A stretch of DNA of 64,000 bases from Scylla paramamosain (lineage: Eukaryota; Arthropoda; Malacostraca; Decapoda; Portunidae): positions 8,219,650 through 8,283,649 of the forward strand of contig NC_087168.1 of the NCBI RefSeq assembly GCF_035594125.1, given 5' to 3'. Within the stretch, counting starts at the first letter, position 1. The number at the start of each line of letters is the position of its first letter. This document shows positions 1-14,244 of the stretch, one piece after another. The notes beneath the pieces are model-generated. The model ran no database searches. It was not told the DNA's origin and saw only the letters and a program-made list of their open reading frames with translations. The position numbers and the translations under genes were made by a program.

Positions 1-1700
1 TCATTTACATTTTTTATCCTACTCATCAGCTTAGCATCATCTGCATATAAGTTCACATAGCTATCTATTTCTTCATTTATATAATTTACATATATCACAA
101 ACATTATCATTCCAATACTGACCCCTGTGGGACACCACTAGTTAGTTTCAGCCTAGATGAATTTTGGTCTTGTATTACAGTTCTCATCTCTCAATCATTC
201 AGATAATCCTCCATCCACTCCAGCAGTCTTCCTCCAATTCTTCCATAATTTTTTATCTTCTATATCAGTCTTCAGTGTGGTACTTTGTCAAACGCTTTCT
301 TCAAGTCTAAGTAGACACCATCTACCCATCCATCTCCCTCTTGCACAATATTGAATAAAAGGACAATAAGTTCATGGAGCATGATCTTCCCCTTCTAAAT
401 CCAAATTGTCAATTTATTAAAACTTTATTCTCTTTCCAGGTGTTCCATCCATCTTTCCTTTATTGTTCTTTCACATAGTTTTCCTACAACACTAGTCAAT
501 GACACTGGTCTATAATTTAGTGGCTTTTTCCTTATTTTCTCCTTTGAATATAGGTGTAATATTTGCTCTCTTCTAAACCTTTGGCACTTTCCTGCAACAA
601 TGATGTTGCACCATACTGTGAATTTTTGTCAGCCAATTGTTCTCTGCATTCTTTCAATATCCAGCTTGATACTCCATCTGGTCCAGATGATTTATTTACA
701 TCAAGTTCTTCCATCACCTTTAGTATTTCATCAACTGACTGGGATTGTACTTAGTATATTCTGATCAAATTATCCCTCCCAGCATCAAACTTCCCTTCCA
801 CAGTAAATACTGATCTGAAACTATTGTTCATAACCTCCGCCATGTCCTGTTCATCCTCATAGATTTTTCCTTCAATTTTCAATCTTTATATACCTTCTCT
901 CTTCTTCATCTTCCCATCAATATGTCTAAAGAATAGTTTTGGTTCATTTATACACTTTTCTATTATATCTCTTTCATAGTTTCTTCTCTCCATTCTTATT
1001 ATCTCAACGTACTCATTTCTAGCATCAATATATTCCTCCCATGTTTTCCTTTTCTTCCATCTATTCCAAGCATTTAACATACAATTACTAACATTTTTGC
1101 ATTTTGTATTGAACCATTCCTTACCCTTTCTACATCTTGCTCCTCCTCTAGATACAAATTTCTCCACAGCAGTATTATATATCCTTATAAATTCATCCTA
1201 TTTTCCTGAACATCTTCTGCATGTTCAAAGTCTTTCCAGTCCACAGTGACAAAGTACTTGCTTAATTTTTTTAGATCAGCTGTACTATATTTAAATCTTC
1301 TTGCCATATAACTTTCATCAGTGATTACATTTTCATTTTTCAAATTAAATTCCATCAACACATGATCACTTTTACCTAGAGAGCTATCATAGTGTATAGT
1401 TTCAATAATTTCTATGCCCTTGGTAAACATTAATTTAAGTCTTGATGGTTTATCTCTTCCATTAAATCTGGTATCATAATCAACCCACTGTGTCATCAAG
1501 TTTTCCACTGCTCAGTTTGATAGTTCATTACTCCATAAGTTCTCACTTCCAGTAGTTTTCAATGTTTCTCAGTTTATCTCTTTATAATTAAAATCACCAA
1601 CAGTAACTATATCACTACTTTCCATCACTATCTTTTTAAGACCTTTTAACATATCCACCAACATTTCTTCATGCTCTTCTTTTCAGTAACCATTGGTCAT
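1..1700 (-). pseudogene. CR1-like ORF2 remnant: endonuclease C-terminus and reverse transcriptase
   Basis: In the 1185-1508 frame the peptide has GKSDHVLMEF, the SDH box of the apurinic-type endonuclease that nicks target DNA. The frame at 886-1167 reads through the linker before RT (NEPKLFFRHIDGKMKKREGI), and 532-717 contains SSGPDGVSSWILKECREQ, the N-terminal RT box. A YADDAK catalytic motif is readable near 30-50. The pieces are in the right order but in different frames with internal stops, so no working polymerase can be made. Function in intact relatives is target-primed reverse transcription. Confidence 0.75.
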
Positions 1701-2090
1701 AGGTGGCACTCCTACATAATTCATTATCCTTCCATTTCCAATTCTAATCATCACTTGTAGAATTTCAGATTTGTCTTCACTTTTTATTACCTTCGCCACT
1801 TTAACACACTTTTTTGTCAGAATGATCACTCCACCTCCTTTGTTACTTCTATTTCTCATCAATAATTCATATTTATCATCACCAGTATCAGGAATTCCCT
1901 ATTCATTTTTCCATTTTGTCTCACATCATGTAACAACATCCAGTACAGTTCTGTTTAATAACTCATTTATTTACATCTTTGTTGACATTAATCCATTTAC
2001 ATTAGCATAGCATACTTTACTTACTGTTTGATGTACCATTTCTTTATTCTCATACCTCTTACTCTCCAGAAAACTTTTCTTCTCTTCCAT

Positions 2091-2952
2091 TCATTGTTTG
2101 TTTTTTTGTTTATCCTCATTTATTATTAGCTCCTTTTGCTTTAACCTTTCAGTCTCATCCAGATCCCTGTTTATCCATACACTCTTATATTCTTCATCTC
2201 CAGACAACCTCCAAGACCCATTTATTACCTCTTCTGCTTGTACCTGTGTTGCAAACCTTATTCTCATTTTTTCTTCTTTATATTTCCCACTTCTATGGAA
2301 GTTTTTCACTTGCTTTACTACCTGACTGTCTTCACCCATCTCTTTCTTCTGTAACTTATTGAACAGGTTCTTTTCCTTTTCCTCTCTTTGAATTCTGCTT
2401 ACTATTTTCTCTTCCTTTAAACCAAATACAATTGCTTGTTTATGCTCTTCTACAGTGTCTCTCACAAACTTTTCTCTTCTTTAATAACATTTACCACTTT
2501 CTGTCTAAGGTTTTGTTTCTCATTTTCTTGTTCTATTATTTTCTTTAGTGATTCTTCTTCAACTTTACATTAATTTATCCACTTATTTTGTCACATTTCC
2601 ACATCCTTTACATTTGCCTTCATTTCCTCATTTCCTTTCTGAAGAGTTTTTACTTTCTCCTTTATTTGTTTCTTCAAACAAATAAACATTTTCCAACTTC
2701 AATTTCTCATTTTTATCTTCCATCTCAATCAACTTTGTTGTAATAATCACTAACTCCTGTCTCCTGGTGTGCCTTCAGTGTATTTACTCTCTCCAACAAC
2801 TTGTCCATCATTTCTTCCATATACAAAATCTTTCTACACTGCAACCTATAATTCAGTTCTCTTTCTTCTCCAGTGAAACCTTCAAAAGATCCCCTTTCCT
2901 TTGGGATGCCACCCTCCACCATGTTTGTCCAAAATATAAACAAACAAACCAA
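2091..2952 (-). pseudogene. CR1-like ORF1 remnant (lysine/glutamate-rich, coiled-coil-like)
   Basis: Two frames, 2091-2465 and 2725-2952, resemble parts of the ORF1 at 22990-23865. Shared features include a stretch around 'MRDTVEEHKQAIVFGLKEE' and a charged C-terminal part with QKELIINEDKQ. The composition is rich in K, E, R and Q, as expected for a nucleic-acid-binding, coiled-coil LINE ORF1 protein. About 260 bases between the two frames contain stops. No catalytic motif is seen, and function is inferred only from position in the element. Confidence 0.6.
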
Positions 2953-3127
2953 ACTTTCCTAGAGATGGGATAACTATACTCATGGTATTGTTTCTTCCCT
3001 CCTTATTTACCTCCTAGGTATTCCTGGGTCTTCATAACATATCTTGTTCAACTATGAGCGATTTGTGTTATTCCTTCTCTTCTATATGTAGAGCACTGGA
3101 AAACACATCCTATCAGCTCTGCCTCTG

Positions 3128-3331
<204 letters not shown>

Positions 3332-3445
3332 GTAAATAATAATAATAATAAACAGTTTATTATTAAGGCAGTTTACAAACTGAATATGTACAGAGGGTGT
3401 GGGGAAATACTTAAGCTTAATCCTAAAGCTAAGTCTAATCTAGAA

Positions 3446-4391
<946 letters not shown>

Positions 4392-4544
4392 TTTATTAGT
4401 AGTATCAGTGTTTGCACTTAGTGTACTACTGCTTCAATTCCACATCTCTAAGCTTAGGCTTACAGACCTAGGCATCTGTACTATGGCCACATTAGACACA
4501 TGGTAATTATTAGATACTTTTTAAGAAAAAAGTGTGTAATGTGT

Positions 4545-4652
4545 CAGTAAATATGGTACTTTTCCTCATTAATGCAGAAATTCAGAAACCCAATGCATCA
4601 GTAAATATGGTACTTTTCCTCATTAATGCAGAAATACAGAAAAACAATTTCC
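4545..4652. repeat. 54-bp tandem duplication
   Basis: The segment starting cagtaaatatggtac at 4545 repeats from 4599 with few differences, giving two copies of about 54 bases. Confidence 0.85.
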
Positions 4653-4664
4653 TTACTACTCATA

Positions 4665-5955
4665 ACTGAGTAGTAAGCATGTCTAAAATCCACTGAAGCC
4701 AAGTAGTCACTTATTGATAAGTCTGATAGGTTGCTCAAAATTTTCCATTGAAAGTGTAGGGAATATGGTTGTTTAATTTCTTTAAGTTAAGCATCATTCT
4801 GTATTCACCAATCTTCTTTTCCTTAAAAATATAGGAGAAATAAGTTGATTATCTGGTCTCTGTGCAACTTGAATAACCTTAAGCATTAAGAGGTTGTAAA
4901 TTTCCTTAGTAATTTGTTCTTTACTGAGCCCATATTCTACCTCTCCTAAGCATAAGTGTTCAATGTCATTTACATTAACATCATTGTGGCAGTGCTCCAC
5001 AGTGTCCAGAATAACAGGGTCACTGGTCATTCATGAATAAACATATAAAGTCTTCCTTTCTTTAAAGCTTGTATATGCCTCATTTATTGCCTGGGCTTGT
5101 AGTGATCCTGGCTCCTGGCATTTTTTGCATCAGTGTCATGGCATGTAGAGGAGTGCCTTTGATCCCCTTTGAATCCCAGCTTCTGTCCATAGGGCTGGAA
5201 TCTAGGAGAAAATCCTGTATGAGGATTTTTCCCCAAAACCTCTTGATCTTCTGGTGAATCTCCACATAGTGGACAGTTTCTTGATTGAGATCTTGTTTTT
5301 CAATTTCTCAGTCTTCAATTTGTTCAGCAGATTGTGAGATGTCATCCCCAAACAAGAAGTTAGTCATTAGCACCCTGTCTGAGCAGAGATGGAAGTATTT
5401 TTGATTAATCTCCCTCTTCAAGATAAAGTATCTTGCCAAGTTGTTCCTATAGTTGGCATTGTCTATCAAAGCCAAAGCACCATTAATCATGCTCACCTCA
5501 TGGGCCACCATATGGTGTCCTTTGTTCTGTGTGACATTATCAAGAACCAACAGAGATTTGGTGATGATAGTTGCTGCCTTAAGAATGGCCTTATTGACTT
5601 CTTTCAGGTAAAGTCTGCCTTGTTTGCTTAACTTTAAGTGCCTCCAAAATCTGTGGGTTGCATTCCATCAGAGCAAGTGCATGCCAGTTGTTAGGTCTCT
5701 TGGTTATGTTGGCCTCACAAATTTCCTTGTAATCTATTTCCTGCATATTGTTATCAAACAAGTAGTTCACCATCTCAGCAACCTGTTGATTTTTCTCTTC
5801 TGAGACAATATCAGGAGGCCCAAAAGCCTTAGCTCCATGCATTAAAATGCTACCAACAGGGGGCATACTCTCCAATCTCACCATCCTTATTACTTTGGCT
5901 GTTAAATCCTGAGAAACTGGCAGGGGAACCATGAAAAGTACTTGCTCTAACATTG
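4665..5955 (-). pseudogene. DIRS retrotransposon fragment (gag C-terminus and start of RT)
   Basis: On the minus strand, frames at 5591-5953, 5308-5550 and 5080-5265 match the C-terminal gag of the complete DIRS element at 42668-47481; both contain KAxGPPD, then CNPQIL, then LFGDDxSQSA. The frame at 4794-5030 matches the N-terminus of its pol (DPVILDxVxHCHxD, then ISPIFLR). The region down to about 4665 still resembles pol around the RHAY segment, in decayed form. Frames are broken several times. The 5' side ends where a family B LINE begins near 5960. Confidence 0.85.
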
Positions 5956-5959
5956 CATT

Positions 5960-7935
5960 TATTTTAAATTTTATTTAAATGGGGCACTGGCCATGAGCAA
6001 CAAAATTATAGTAATAAAAAAGGCCCACTGAGGTGCCAGTTCTTGAAGAGTCAAAAGTGGTTGTCAAAAATTAAAGGTTGAGTGCCTTGAAACATTCCAC
6101 TTGAAAAGTTCAAGTCATAGGAAGAAGGAAGTGCAGAAGCAGGAAGTGAGTTCCAGAGATTACCAAAGAAAGGGATGAATGATTCAGAATACTGGTTAAC
6201 TCTTGCATGAGAGAGGTGGACAGAATAGGGATGAGAGAAAGAAGAGTCTTGTGCAGCAAAGCTGTGGGAGTATGGGAGGCATAAACTGAACAGGATCAGA
6301 AAAGCAGTTAGTATGAGAATAGTGGTAGAAGATAGCAAGAGATGCAACAGTGTGGTGATGAGAGAGGCTGAAGACATTCAGTTACAGGAGAGGAACTAAT
6401 AAGACTACAAGCTTTTGATTCCACCCTGTCTAAAAGAGCACTTTGAGTGGAACCCCCCCATATGTGTGAAGCACACTCCGTACATGAATGGATAAGGCCC
6501 CTGTACAGAGTTAGCAGTTGGAGGGAGGAGATGAGAAAAACTGGCAAAGATTACCCAGAAGCCATTTTAGCTAAAGATGAGATATGAAGTTTCCAGTTTA
6601 GATTATAAGCAAAGGACAGACTTGGGCTGTTCAGTCTAGAAGATGGGGACATTTGAGTGCCATTGAAGAAGTGATAGTTATATATCGTAGAAGGTTGTGT
6701 CAAGTTGATACATGGAGGAATTGAGTTTTTAAGGGACTGAACAATACTAAGTTTGCTCTGCCCCAATCAGGAATTTTAGAGAGATCAGAAGTCAGGTGTT
6801 CTGTGGCTTCCCTGCATGAACTGTTTACTTTCTGAAGGGTTGGATGTCTATGAAAAGATGTGGAAAAGTGCAGGGTGGTATCATCAGTGTAGGAGTGGAT
6901 AAGACAAGAAATTTGGTTTAGATCATTGATGAATAATAGCAAGAGAGTGGGTGACAGGACAGAACCCTGAGGAACACCCCTGTTAATAGATTTAGAAGAA
7001 CAGTAACTGTCTACCACAGCAGCAATAGAACAGACAGAAAAGAAGCTTGAGATGAAGTTACAGAGAGAAGGATAGAAGCTGTAGGAGGGTAGTTTGGAAA
7101 TTAAAGCTTCGTGCCAGACAAATGCTTTTTATATGCCTAAGGCAACAGCAAAAGTTTAACCAAAATCCCTAAAAGTGGATGATGACTTGGTAAGGAAAGC
7201 CATAAGATCACCAGTAGAAGAGGCTCAACGGAATCCATATTGGCAATCAGATAGAAGGTTATGAAGTGATAGATGTCTAAGAATCTTCCTGTTGAGGACA
7301 TTGAAATATTTTAGAAAGGCAGGAAATTAAAGCAATAAAATGGTAGTTTGAGGGATTAGAGCGGTCATCCTTTTTAGGAACAGGCTGAATGTAGGCAAAA
7401 TTCTAATAGGAAGGCAAGGTAGATGTAGATAGAGTTGGAAGAGTTTGACTAGGCAAGGTGCAAGCATGGAGGCATAGTTTTGGAGAACAATAAGAGGGAC
7501 CCCATCAGGTTCATAAGCTTTCCATGGGTTAAGGCCAGTGAGGGCATGGAAAACATCACTGCAAAGGATCTCAATGGGCAACATGAAATAGTCAGAGGGT
7601 GGAGGAGTGGGGAACAAGTCCTGAATTATCTAAGGTAGAGTTTTTATCAAAGTTTTGAGCAAAGAGTTCAGCTTGAGAGATGGATGAGATGGCAGTAGTG
7701 TAATCAGGTTGAAATAAAGGAGGGAAAGATGAAGAAGCAAGTTAATGGAGATGTTTTTGGCTAGGTGTCAAAAATCACAAGGGGAACTAGTTAGATCTTG
7801 GAAAATTTTGACTCTATACGAAAAACAGACACTTGTTTAGGTTATGTTAATACAGGTTGGTCTGCTTGGACAAAGCCTGTGTTAACTTATGCTGTACAGG
7901 AAATGAATGGGTCAGGCTTGACTATTTTTACAAAA
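5960..7935 (-). mobile_element. Family B non-LTR retrotransposon, minus strand, internally deleted
   Basis: The A-rich 3' tail is at about 5955-5980 on the plus strand as T-rich DNA, next to the conserved ggcactggcc segment shared by the family B 3' ends. Upstream on the minus strand are the C-terminal conserved region (LYRGLIHSCTECASHIWGGS near 6440-6500), RT motifs (GVPQGSVLSPT and YTDDTTLHF in 6700-7017, where the catalytic tyrosine box is YTDD rather than YADD) and the RT N-terminal box (GLNPWKAYEPDGVP, 7500-7550). The endonuclease is missing. A short 5' module at 7800-7935 is joined directly to the start of RT. Several frameshifts make it inactive. The clade is uncertain, possibly Jockey-like. 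Confidence 0.8.
6700..7617 (-). pseudogene. Family B reverse transcriptase remnant
   Basis: The frame at 7327-7617 carries the N-terminal RT region and the frame at 6700-7017 carries the palm with PQGSVLSP and YTDDTTLH, followed by SDLSKIPDWGRANLVLF. Between them about 300 bases encode the fingers region in shifted frames. The enzyme in intact relatives copies element RNA at a nicked target. This copy cannot be translated as one protein. Confidence 0.8.
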
Positions 7936-10734
7936 TTTTAAAATATTGTGTAGTTACATTAAAACAGTCATAATTGCCAAGTGTTTATTTCATTGAAATT
8001 GATACATAAATAGTGAAGATGGATTTCAAAGGTGAAAAAAAAACATTTAAACTTTAGGATACTTTGCTAGATTGCTATCCTGACATATAGGAACATTTTT
8101 TGTATGTGATTAGATTAGTTTATCTATCCTCTTTTCATATTAAATAAGTGTTTACAATTTCTTATAACAAACATGTAGGACTTGCTGAACTTTGGAAAGG
8201 TAGTTGCTGCTTCAGGCTGCCTAGGCTATTCATTCCAGTCTTAATGTTGTTTCAAGTTTGTTTAGGATATAGGAGATGCAGTTATTACTCATTCTCACAA
8301 ATACTATAAAGATACAATTTTTTTTTAGGTTCCATAGGCTTATAAACATTTCATTTCCACAGTCAGGCCCCTCTTCTGTTCTAATAATGATGCTTGTATG
8401 TCAAACCTTGTTGAATCATGCTCCTGAGAAGTAGAGGGAGCAAGCTACACTGATTCGCAGAAAGTGGGTGGAAGAGGTGTGATGTGACATCTGGTGAGAG
8501 ATGTCATGTCACTGTTTCTTCTGCCTCCAGTTTCTTTTTGATACATCTCTTTCAAGAGAATATTCTCTCCTTGAGAATTTAAGCATTTTTTGGGCCCTTA
8601 ATATGATTGTAGCTTGCCAGCAGTATGCTGGAAGGAGAGTGTGGTGAGACACAATACAGCTCTACTTTCTTTATAGTACTGAGGCTCACTGTCTGCTCTG
8701 GTTCACTCTCAGTCTTCATGGGCCTAATCAAGAGTCTAAGTTGGTGACAAGTAATATACAGGTTGTAATACAAATTTCTCCAGATATTGCTGGAAATGAA
8801 ATTACATGTCATCTTAAGATAAAAATGTTCTATGCACATATATATGCATATTGAGGCATTCTTTGTTTAGCCATATTATTAAATTTAAGTGTGGTTGGTA
8901 ACATCCAGGATGGGCAAGCATCCATGGTGGGATGTCCATTGATGAAATTGTGAATTATTCTGTCATGATTTCTACAAGTTCTGGAGCTTTTCATTATCCC
9001 ATTATGAGACTAGTGATGTCAATGGATTGATGATTTACCAATAAACATTACACAAGGATAGTTTGGCTGTAATTGGTGACAAATAGAATAATGTGCTATG
9101 TGGCACCATGCCTGCCTGGGCAGGGAGAGGGAGGAGTGAGGGTAGTAGCAAATCAGCTGATTGCCAGTCTGTCACTTGCAGTTTCCTACTGAGACAGTGA
9201 ATACATTTAGATTGTATTGCATAATTTTGAGAGAAAAAACTGCCAGCAATGTCATACATTTACAGTAATATGAAGTATGCAAATATGATGTTTCTCCACC
9301 ATAGATACCTGCCTGCTAAGCTGTTGTATCTGTTGCATACCTATATTTCAATTTCACAACACTGCTAAACAATGCCATAGAACATTTTCATTTAGAATAA
9401 CTTGTACTTTCTTCTCTAGCATTAGCTGCAAAAACTTGTGTTACACTGTATTTTGAAGCATTTTTCAAAATTTATGCCATTTTTCACTGCAGAGTATGTT
9501 AATTTCATGATGCAAGATGAAACATTTATAGAATAGGGGCCATATTTTATGCCATTACTATTATAATGGATATAGTTATTAAACTTTGTCAGAGATTATG
9601 TAGCTGTGACCATGATTTTTTCAGAAAAGTGATGTTCCTGAGCTCACCTCTTCACCCCCAACTGGAATAAATGAAAATAAATTCTCCATTTATCGGTAGA
9701 AAACTATATTTCAGGTGGCAGTCTAAAACAGCTTTATGTTTTGCTGCTCAGAAAATATCCTTTTTCTCTAATCAGTGAAATTAATGGTATTTTGCTGCAA
9801 TGAATTTTATATATCACTGTTTCATATTGGTACTTGATATAAAGCTGCTATTGGTTAACCTCTAAAGGACCAGTGGTGGTGGCAGTTTTCATCCCATTAG
9901 GACTGGGTATCTGGCCTTAAATGTCAAAAATAGCCTGTATTCACACACACATTAAACTTAGCCCGTAGTGGAAGAGCGAATGAAATGTGCTTCATAATCA
10001 TTATCAAGTGTTTTTCGTTCTAACAATGCCATCTAGAAGTATCTGTGTGCAGTAGTTATGGAGAAACAGTGAATTGAAGAGGAGAGACTTCGAGGGACCA
10101 AGTCACTTGTCTGCCATGTGTCTGTTTTGCCTGACTGGATATGGCTAGTGCTTAATGAAAATGGGTGCCCTGAGCTCTCTTCATCCATGGTAAACAGCTT
10201 CATTAAGTTCCCACCCCTATTGCACTCCCACTAAGACATGAAGGAAGATGAGTGTGAGCGGGTAATATGCTTGGTGTTGAGGTGCGAGGGCAAGAGGGAG
10301 CTAGCAGAAAATTAGACTTTCCAAAATCACTCTCACTCTATTGTCCATAGTGAGAGTGGGGCTGAGACTGAGGGATTAGCCTAATTATCTTACATGTAGT
10401 ATTTCAAATGATTGAAGTACAAAAATTAACAAAAAGTAGCAAAATTTAGCATAAAAATTACAAAGCATGTATAGCTCCCTCTGGTCCTCGCCTGGTAAAG
10501 CAATTTATAGTTCTTTACAGATTAATGTGAACCTTTGATATTTTTTTTCTTCTGCTCTTAGTATCTTTATAAAAAAGTGATTAAAGCTACATCATAGGTA
10601 TTTGGGTACAGTGGTCATGGCGGTAAGTGTATCTCCCATAAAATATGAGCTGCTACCTATAATTTTTTTTGTGGTAAGTCTATTTTAACTTATACAAATA
10701 TGTATAATTAATTTATTATTTCTCATTTCCACAG
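7936..10734. other. Gene-free AT-rich sequence, intron or upstream region
   Basis: No coding signal with conserved motifs was found on either strand. Short frames at 8579-8839 and 9035-9259 have no recognizable features. Two CA/GT-poor unique-looking blocks dominate. If the exon at 10735 is internal, as its acceptor site suggests, this is intron sequence. Confidence 0.5.
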
Positions 10735-10854
10735 ACATCATACCATGTAACATTTTTTGGTGAACCTGTGACACGAGCCTGGGTCACTTGCAGGAGCATC
10801 AAAGTCTTCAAGCAACATGATACTTATAGAAAATTCCTTAATGATGGGAAGAAG
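10735..10854 (+). CDS. Internal exon 1 of a host PWWP-domain gene (NSD-like candidate)
   Basis: The 120-base block is bounded by a pyrimidine-rich acceptor ending cacag and a donor gtaagt. It is open in phase 0 at both ends and encodes 40 residues including YHVTFFGEPVTRAWV. That is the central strand pair of PWWP domains, which read histone H3 lysine-36 methylation together with DNA; in NSD-type proteins the corresponding stretch is Y-H-V-x-F-F-G followed by R-A-W. The exon carrying the PWW motif itself should lie upstream and was not found. The next exon in phase is at 21650. No other exon-like block with protein similarity lies nearby. Splice sites and frame are seen; the family name rests on motif memory. 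MSH6-like or ZCWPW-like PWWP proteins are alternatives. Confidence 0.72.
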
Positions 10855-11572
<718 letters not shown>

Positions 11573-11747
11573 GCTAGAGATATACATGTATTACATATAA
11601 AGTATGGTGCTTGGTGGATGAAAAAGTTAATGTAACTCAGGGGCATGTGGCCATAGAAGGTGTATAGGCACATGCTGAGGAGGAAGGAATGTTTTATCAC
11701 TGTTGATCATGACCTACATGTTAAAATGTATGCCTGGGTGCAAAGCA

Positions 11748-11751
<4 letters not shown>

Positions 11752-11830
<79 letters not shown>
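11752..11830. repeat. (GA)n microsatellite
   Basis: About 39 GA units on the plus strand, 180 bases downstream of a CT array, so the two arrays are in opposite orientation. Confidence 0.98.
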
Positions 11831-11833
<3 letters not shown>

Positions 11834-11875
11834 ACTTAGGTGGGATTTACTGTATGTATATGCATGACAGTAGGT

Positions 11876-11975
11876 ATATGTGACCAATACTTGTTGAAGC
11901 AGCGCAAAACTTGCAGTGATAATGCGTGAAAGTTGGGATGGTAAGAATTTAGGACTAGACATGAAACTCAAGATG
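11876..11975. repeat. Dispersed repeat, second copy at 20236-20332
   Basis: Both copies contain atggtaagaatttaggact followed by atgaaactcaa, and share the preceding segment with cagcgcaaaactt-like sequence. The copy at 20236 sits just before an RTE-like fragment, so the repeat may be part of that LINE. Confidence 0.7.
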
Positions 11976-14244
11976 GTACTGTATATATTTGCTATGTTAT
12001 CTCAAATTTAATAGTGCAAATGTGCTCATTTTGATGTTTTTTGTTTAAGTGTGGATTCTTTTTATATTATTTTCTGGTTCCCTGGAACCAATTAATTTCT
12101 CCACATAGGTTCTTCATTTACCATAACACACATTTGCTATAATGAATGCTACATTACAACAAATCAAGTTCATTGTTGTGTACCCTACTGTATTTTAGAA
12201 AACGATGCCTCATATAGTCTGAAATGGATAATAGTATCTTCACACTAATTGTATGAAAATGAGTGATAACTGCTTCTCTTATCTATCAAATAGATTTAAA
12301 ATAACAATAAGACTGGAATGAATAGTCAAGGAAGTTCTGATACTTTCTGATAAGAGATAATATCAGAAAGGGGAGAACTAGGAACCTGAAAGTTCTTGCA
12401 TGTTCCTAATAAGAAAAATCTGTAAATATATATTGGATATGAAATGGGTATAGAAAAAAATAATCTAATCACATATAGAAAACAATCCTACAAACTGGGA
12501 AAGCAGTCTTGAAAAGTATTCCATATCTCAAAACATGTTTTTTTTCAACTTTGAAAGCTCTGTTCAACCATTTATGCACTGATTTTAATGAAAGATGCTC
12601 AAAGGAAGAAAGCTGTCAGTTTATTTCACATCTAACCTGCATTGCACATAGCTTTTAAATATAGCTTAGGCTCTGTCTCATATGCGAATTGCATCCATAG
12701 CACAAATAGATAATGCCAACATGCAGCTTAAAATTTAATGCACTGCTACCCTTGGCTGCCATGGCTATCTTGACCACACATGTGCACTCCAATGTTTGTG
12801 CTGTGGCAACCTTGCTAACATGTCGCCACTCACCTCTCCAATTTTGTCCCTTTTTGATCTTTGTGTGCACCTTTTCATCATTATGGTGGCTCTGACTTCT
12901 TTGGGCTCTTCTGATGTTCAAGGAGAGTTTTTTTTATTTTTTCCCCACAAGAGACTTCAGATTATGGCCAGGAAGTGGTCAGATCTCAGCTGGTTTGCCC
13001 CCATGAATCTGATGCAGGTGTGAGCAATGATCCTGCCATCTGCTGATGCCTGTATTCCACCTGCCACAGGTTTATTCCTAGCGCTACCCAAGACTCTCAT
13101 AATGTATGCATCAGTTGCTGTTTTTGTTTTTGCTCTGTGGATTTGCACAGTAATAAATGCATGGATTGGTTCCTGGAGTTCATGGCCAAGGTGTTCAGTC
13201 ACCAGAGGAAGTTGCAGACCAAGAAAGAGAGTAGATCACACTGCTCCTCTTCACAGGCTCTTCCCCTGTCCTGTTCTGTCTCGGGAACCTCAACCTTTGT
13301 CTTCGGTGGGGGAAAATGGGGTTGATTATCCAGGGTTTGATATCTCTTCTATTGGCCTAGGAGATTCAGCCTCACAGATTTCTGCTGACATTGCTTCTGT
13401 TTGTCCAGTTGCTATGGCGGGCTTAGCTTCCTTCTTTTCATCTGCTCAGTGCTAAGTGTGGTCAGACTTTTCTCTTCCTTAGTCATTCATTCAGGGAGCA
13501 AGTTAGCTCTTAATTTGCCTTCTCTTCCAGCTCTCTTTGTTTTTCAGCCTACACAGTGTGGAGTCCAGTGCCAACCCACCCATAGGGGCATGAAGTTGCC
13601 CCAAGGAGAGTAGGCCTGACTGGGAAATGGGAGAGGGGACCAGGGGCAGTGTAGGTTTAGGATATAGGGCCCCAGTCCATACAGACGTAGCATGACACTG
13701 CAAGTGGTCATGTCCTATGGTGGCAGGTCCAGTTTCCATGTGGTGCCTGGGTCATGGAGGTTGCAGAGACAAGACAGAGTTGAGAAATTATATCTGACCA
13801 CTCTCAGTCTCAGGGTGAGGCCTGGTTCACAGTTGGTGCCAGGACATGAGAGACAGGTCAGAATGTCCAGCCACTGCAGCCATTGGAGGATATTAGGATT
13901 GAGGTGACAGTGGAGCCTGCTCCCTTATCCTTCTTGTCCATGACAAGGCACGAGAGGGAACCAGCTACAGAAACCCCTTTTCATGTCATGCTTCAAGCCA
14001 CAACTTTCCCACTGCTACTGCAGTACGTGGCCACCATATGCAGGTAGCATGCTTCCAGTTGTTGCATGGGGTGTGTGTTGCACCAGGGGCAGTGGGTGCC
14101 CCATACATTCCTTTTTGCCTGAGAATTGTCTTGGCACAGATGGCATCTAAGCAGTGGTATGCTTGACCAGCCTGTCCAATGGGAGTCTTGCACCATTGGT
14201 TCCATGTGGTAAGCCTGAACAGCCTGTGGACAGGTTGCATTCCA
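11976..14244. other. Intron 1 sequence without a supported gene
   Basis: 11976-12650 is AT-rich with nothing recognizable. 12700-14000 is more GC-rich and has several open frames on both strands (13027-13455 plus is the longest, 142 residues), but I found no family motif in them. They may be decayed retroelement sequence. The minus-strand frame at 13986-14273 contains two Cys-x2-Cys pairs (CPWC among them) and follows an endonuclease fragment, so it could be the C-terminus of a LINE. Confidence 0.35.

Larger units (their letters stand above)
1..2960 (-). mobile_element. CR1-like non-LTR retrotransposon, broken, cut by window start
   Basis: Read on the minus strand from about 2960 to 1, this holds an ORF1-like region, an endonuclease remnant and a reverse transcriptase remnant in the order of a CR1-type LINE. 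It is collinear with the better copy at 26976-30600. It carries many stops and frameshifts, so it is inactive. The 3' end lies outside the window, since position 1 falls inside the RT domain just past the YADDAK catalytic box (about 30-50). The copy is called from similarity among copies within the window; the CR1 clade assignment is from general family knowledge. Confidence 0.8.

Noticed and set aside
8910..8950. A plus-strand reading RMGKHPWWDVH upstream of the PWWP exons, looking like the PWW motif.
   Set aside because: It reaches a stop directly after WDVH, has no consensus donor nearby, and the W-W is not followed by proline. Most likely chance.
13027..13455. A 142-residue plus-strand frame in intron 1.
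   Set aside because: No conserved domain or splice structure could be recognized; it may be retroelement debris. Left in the gene-free description.
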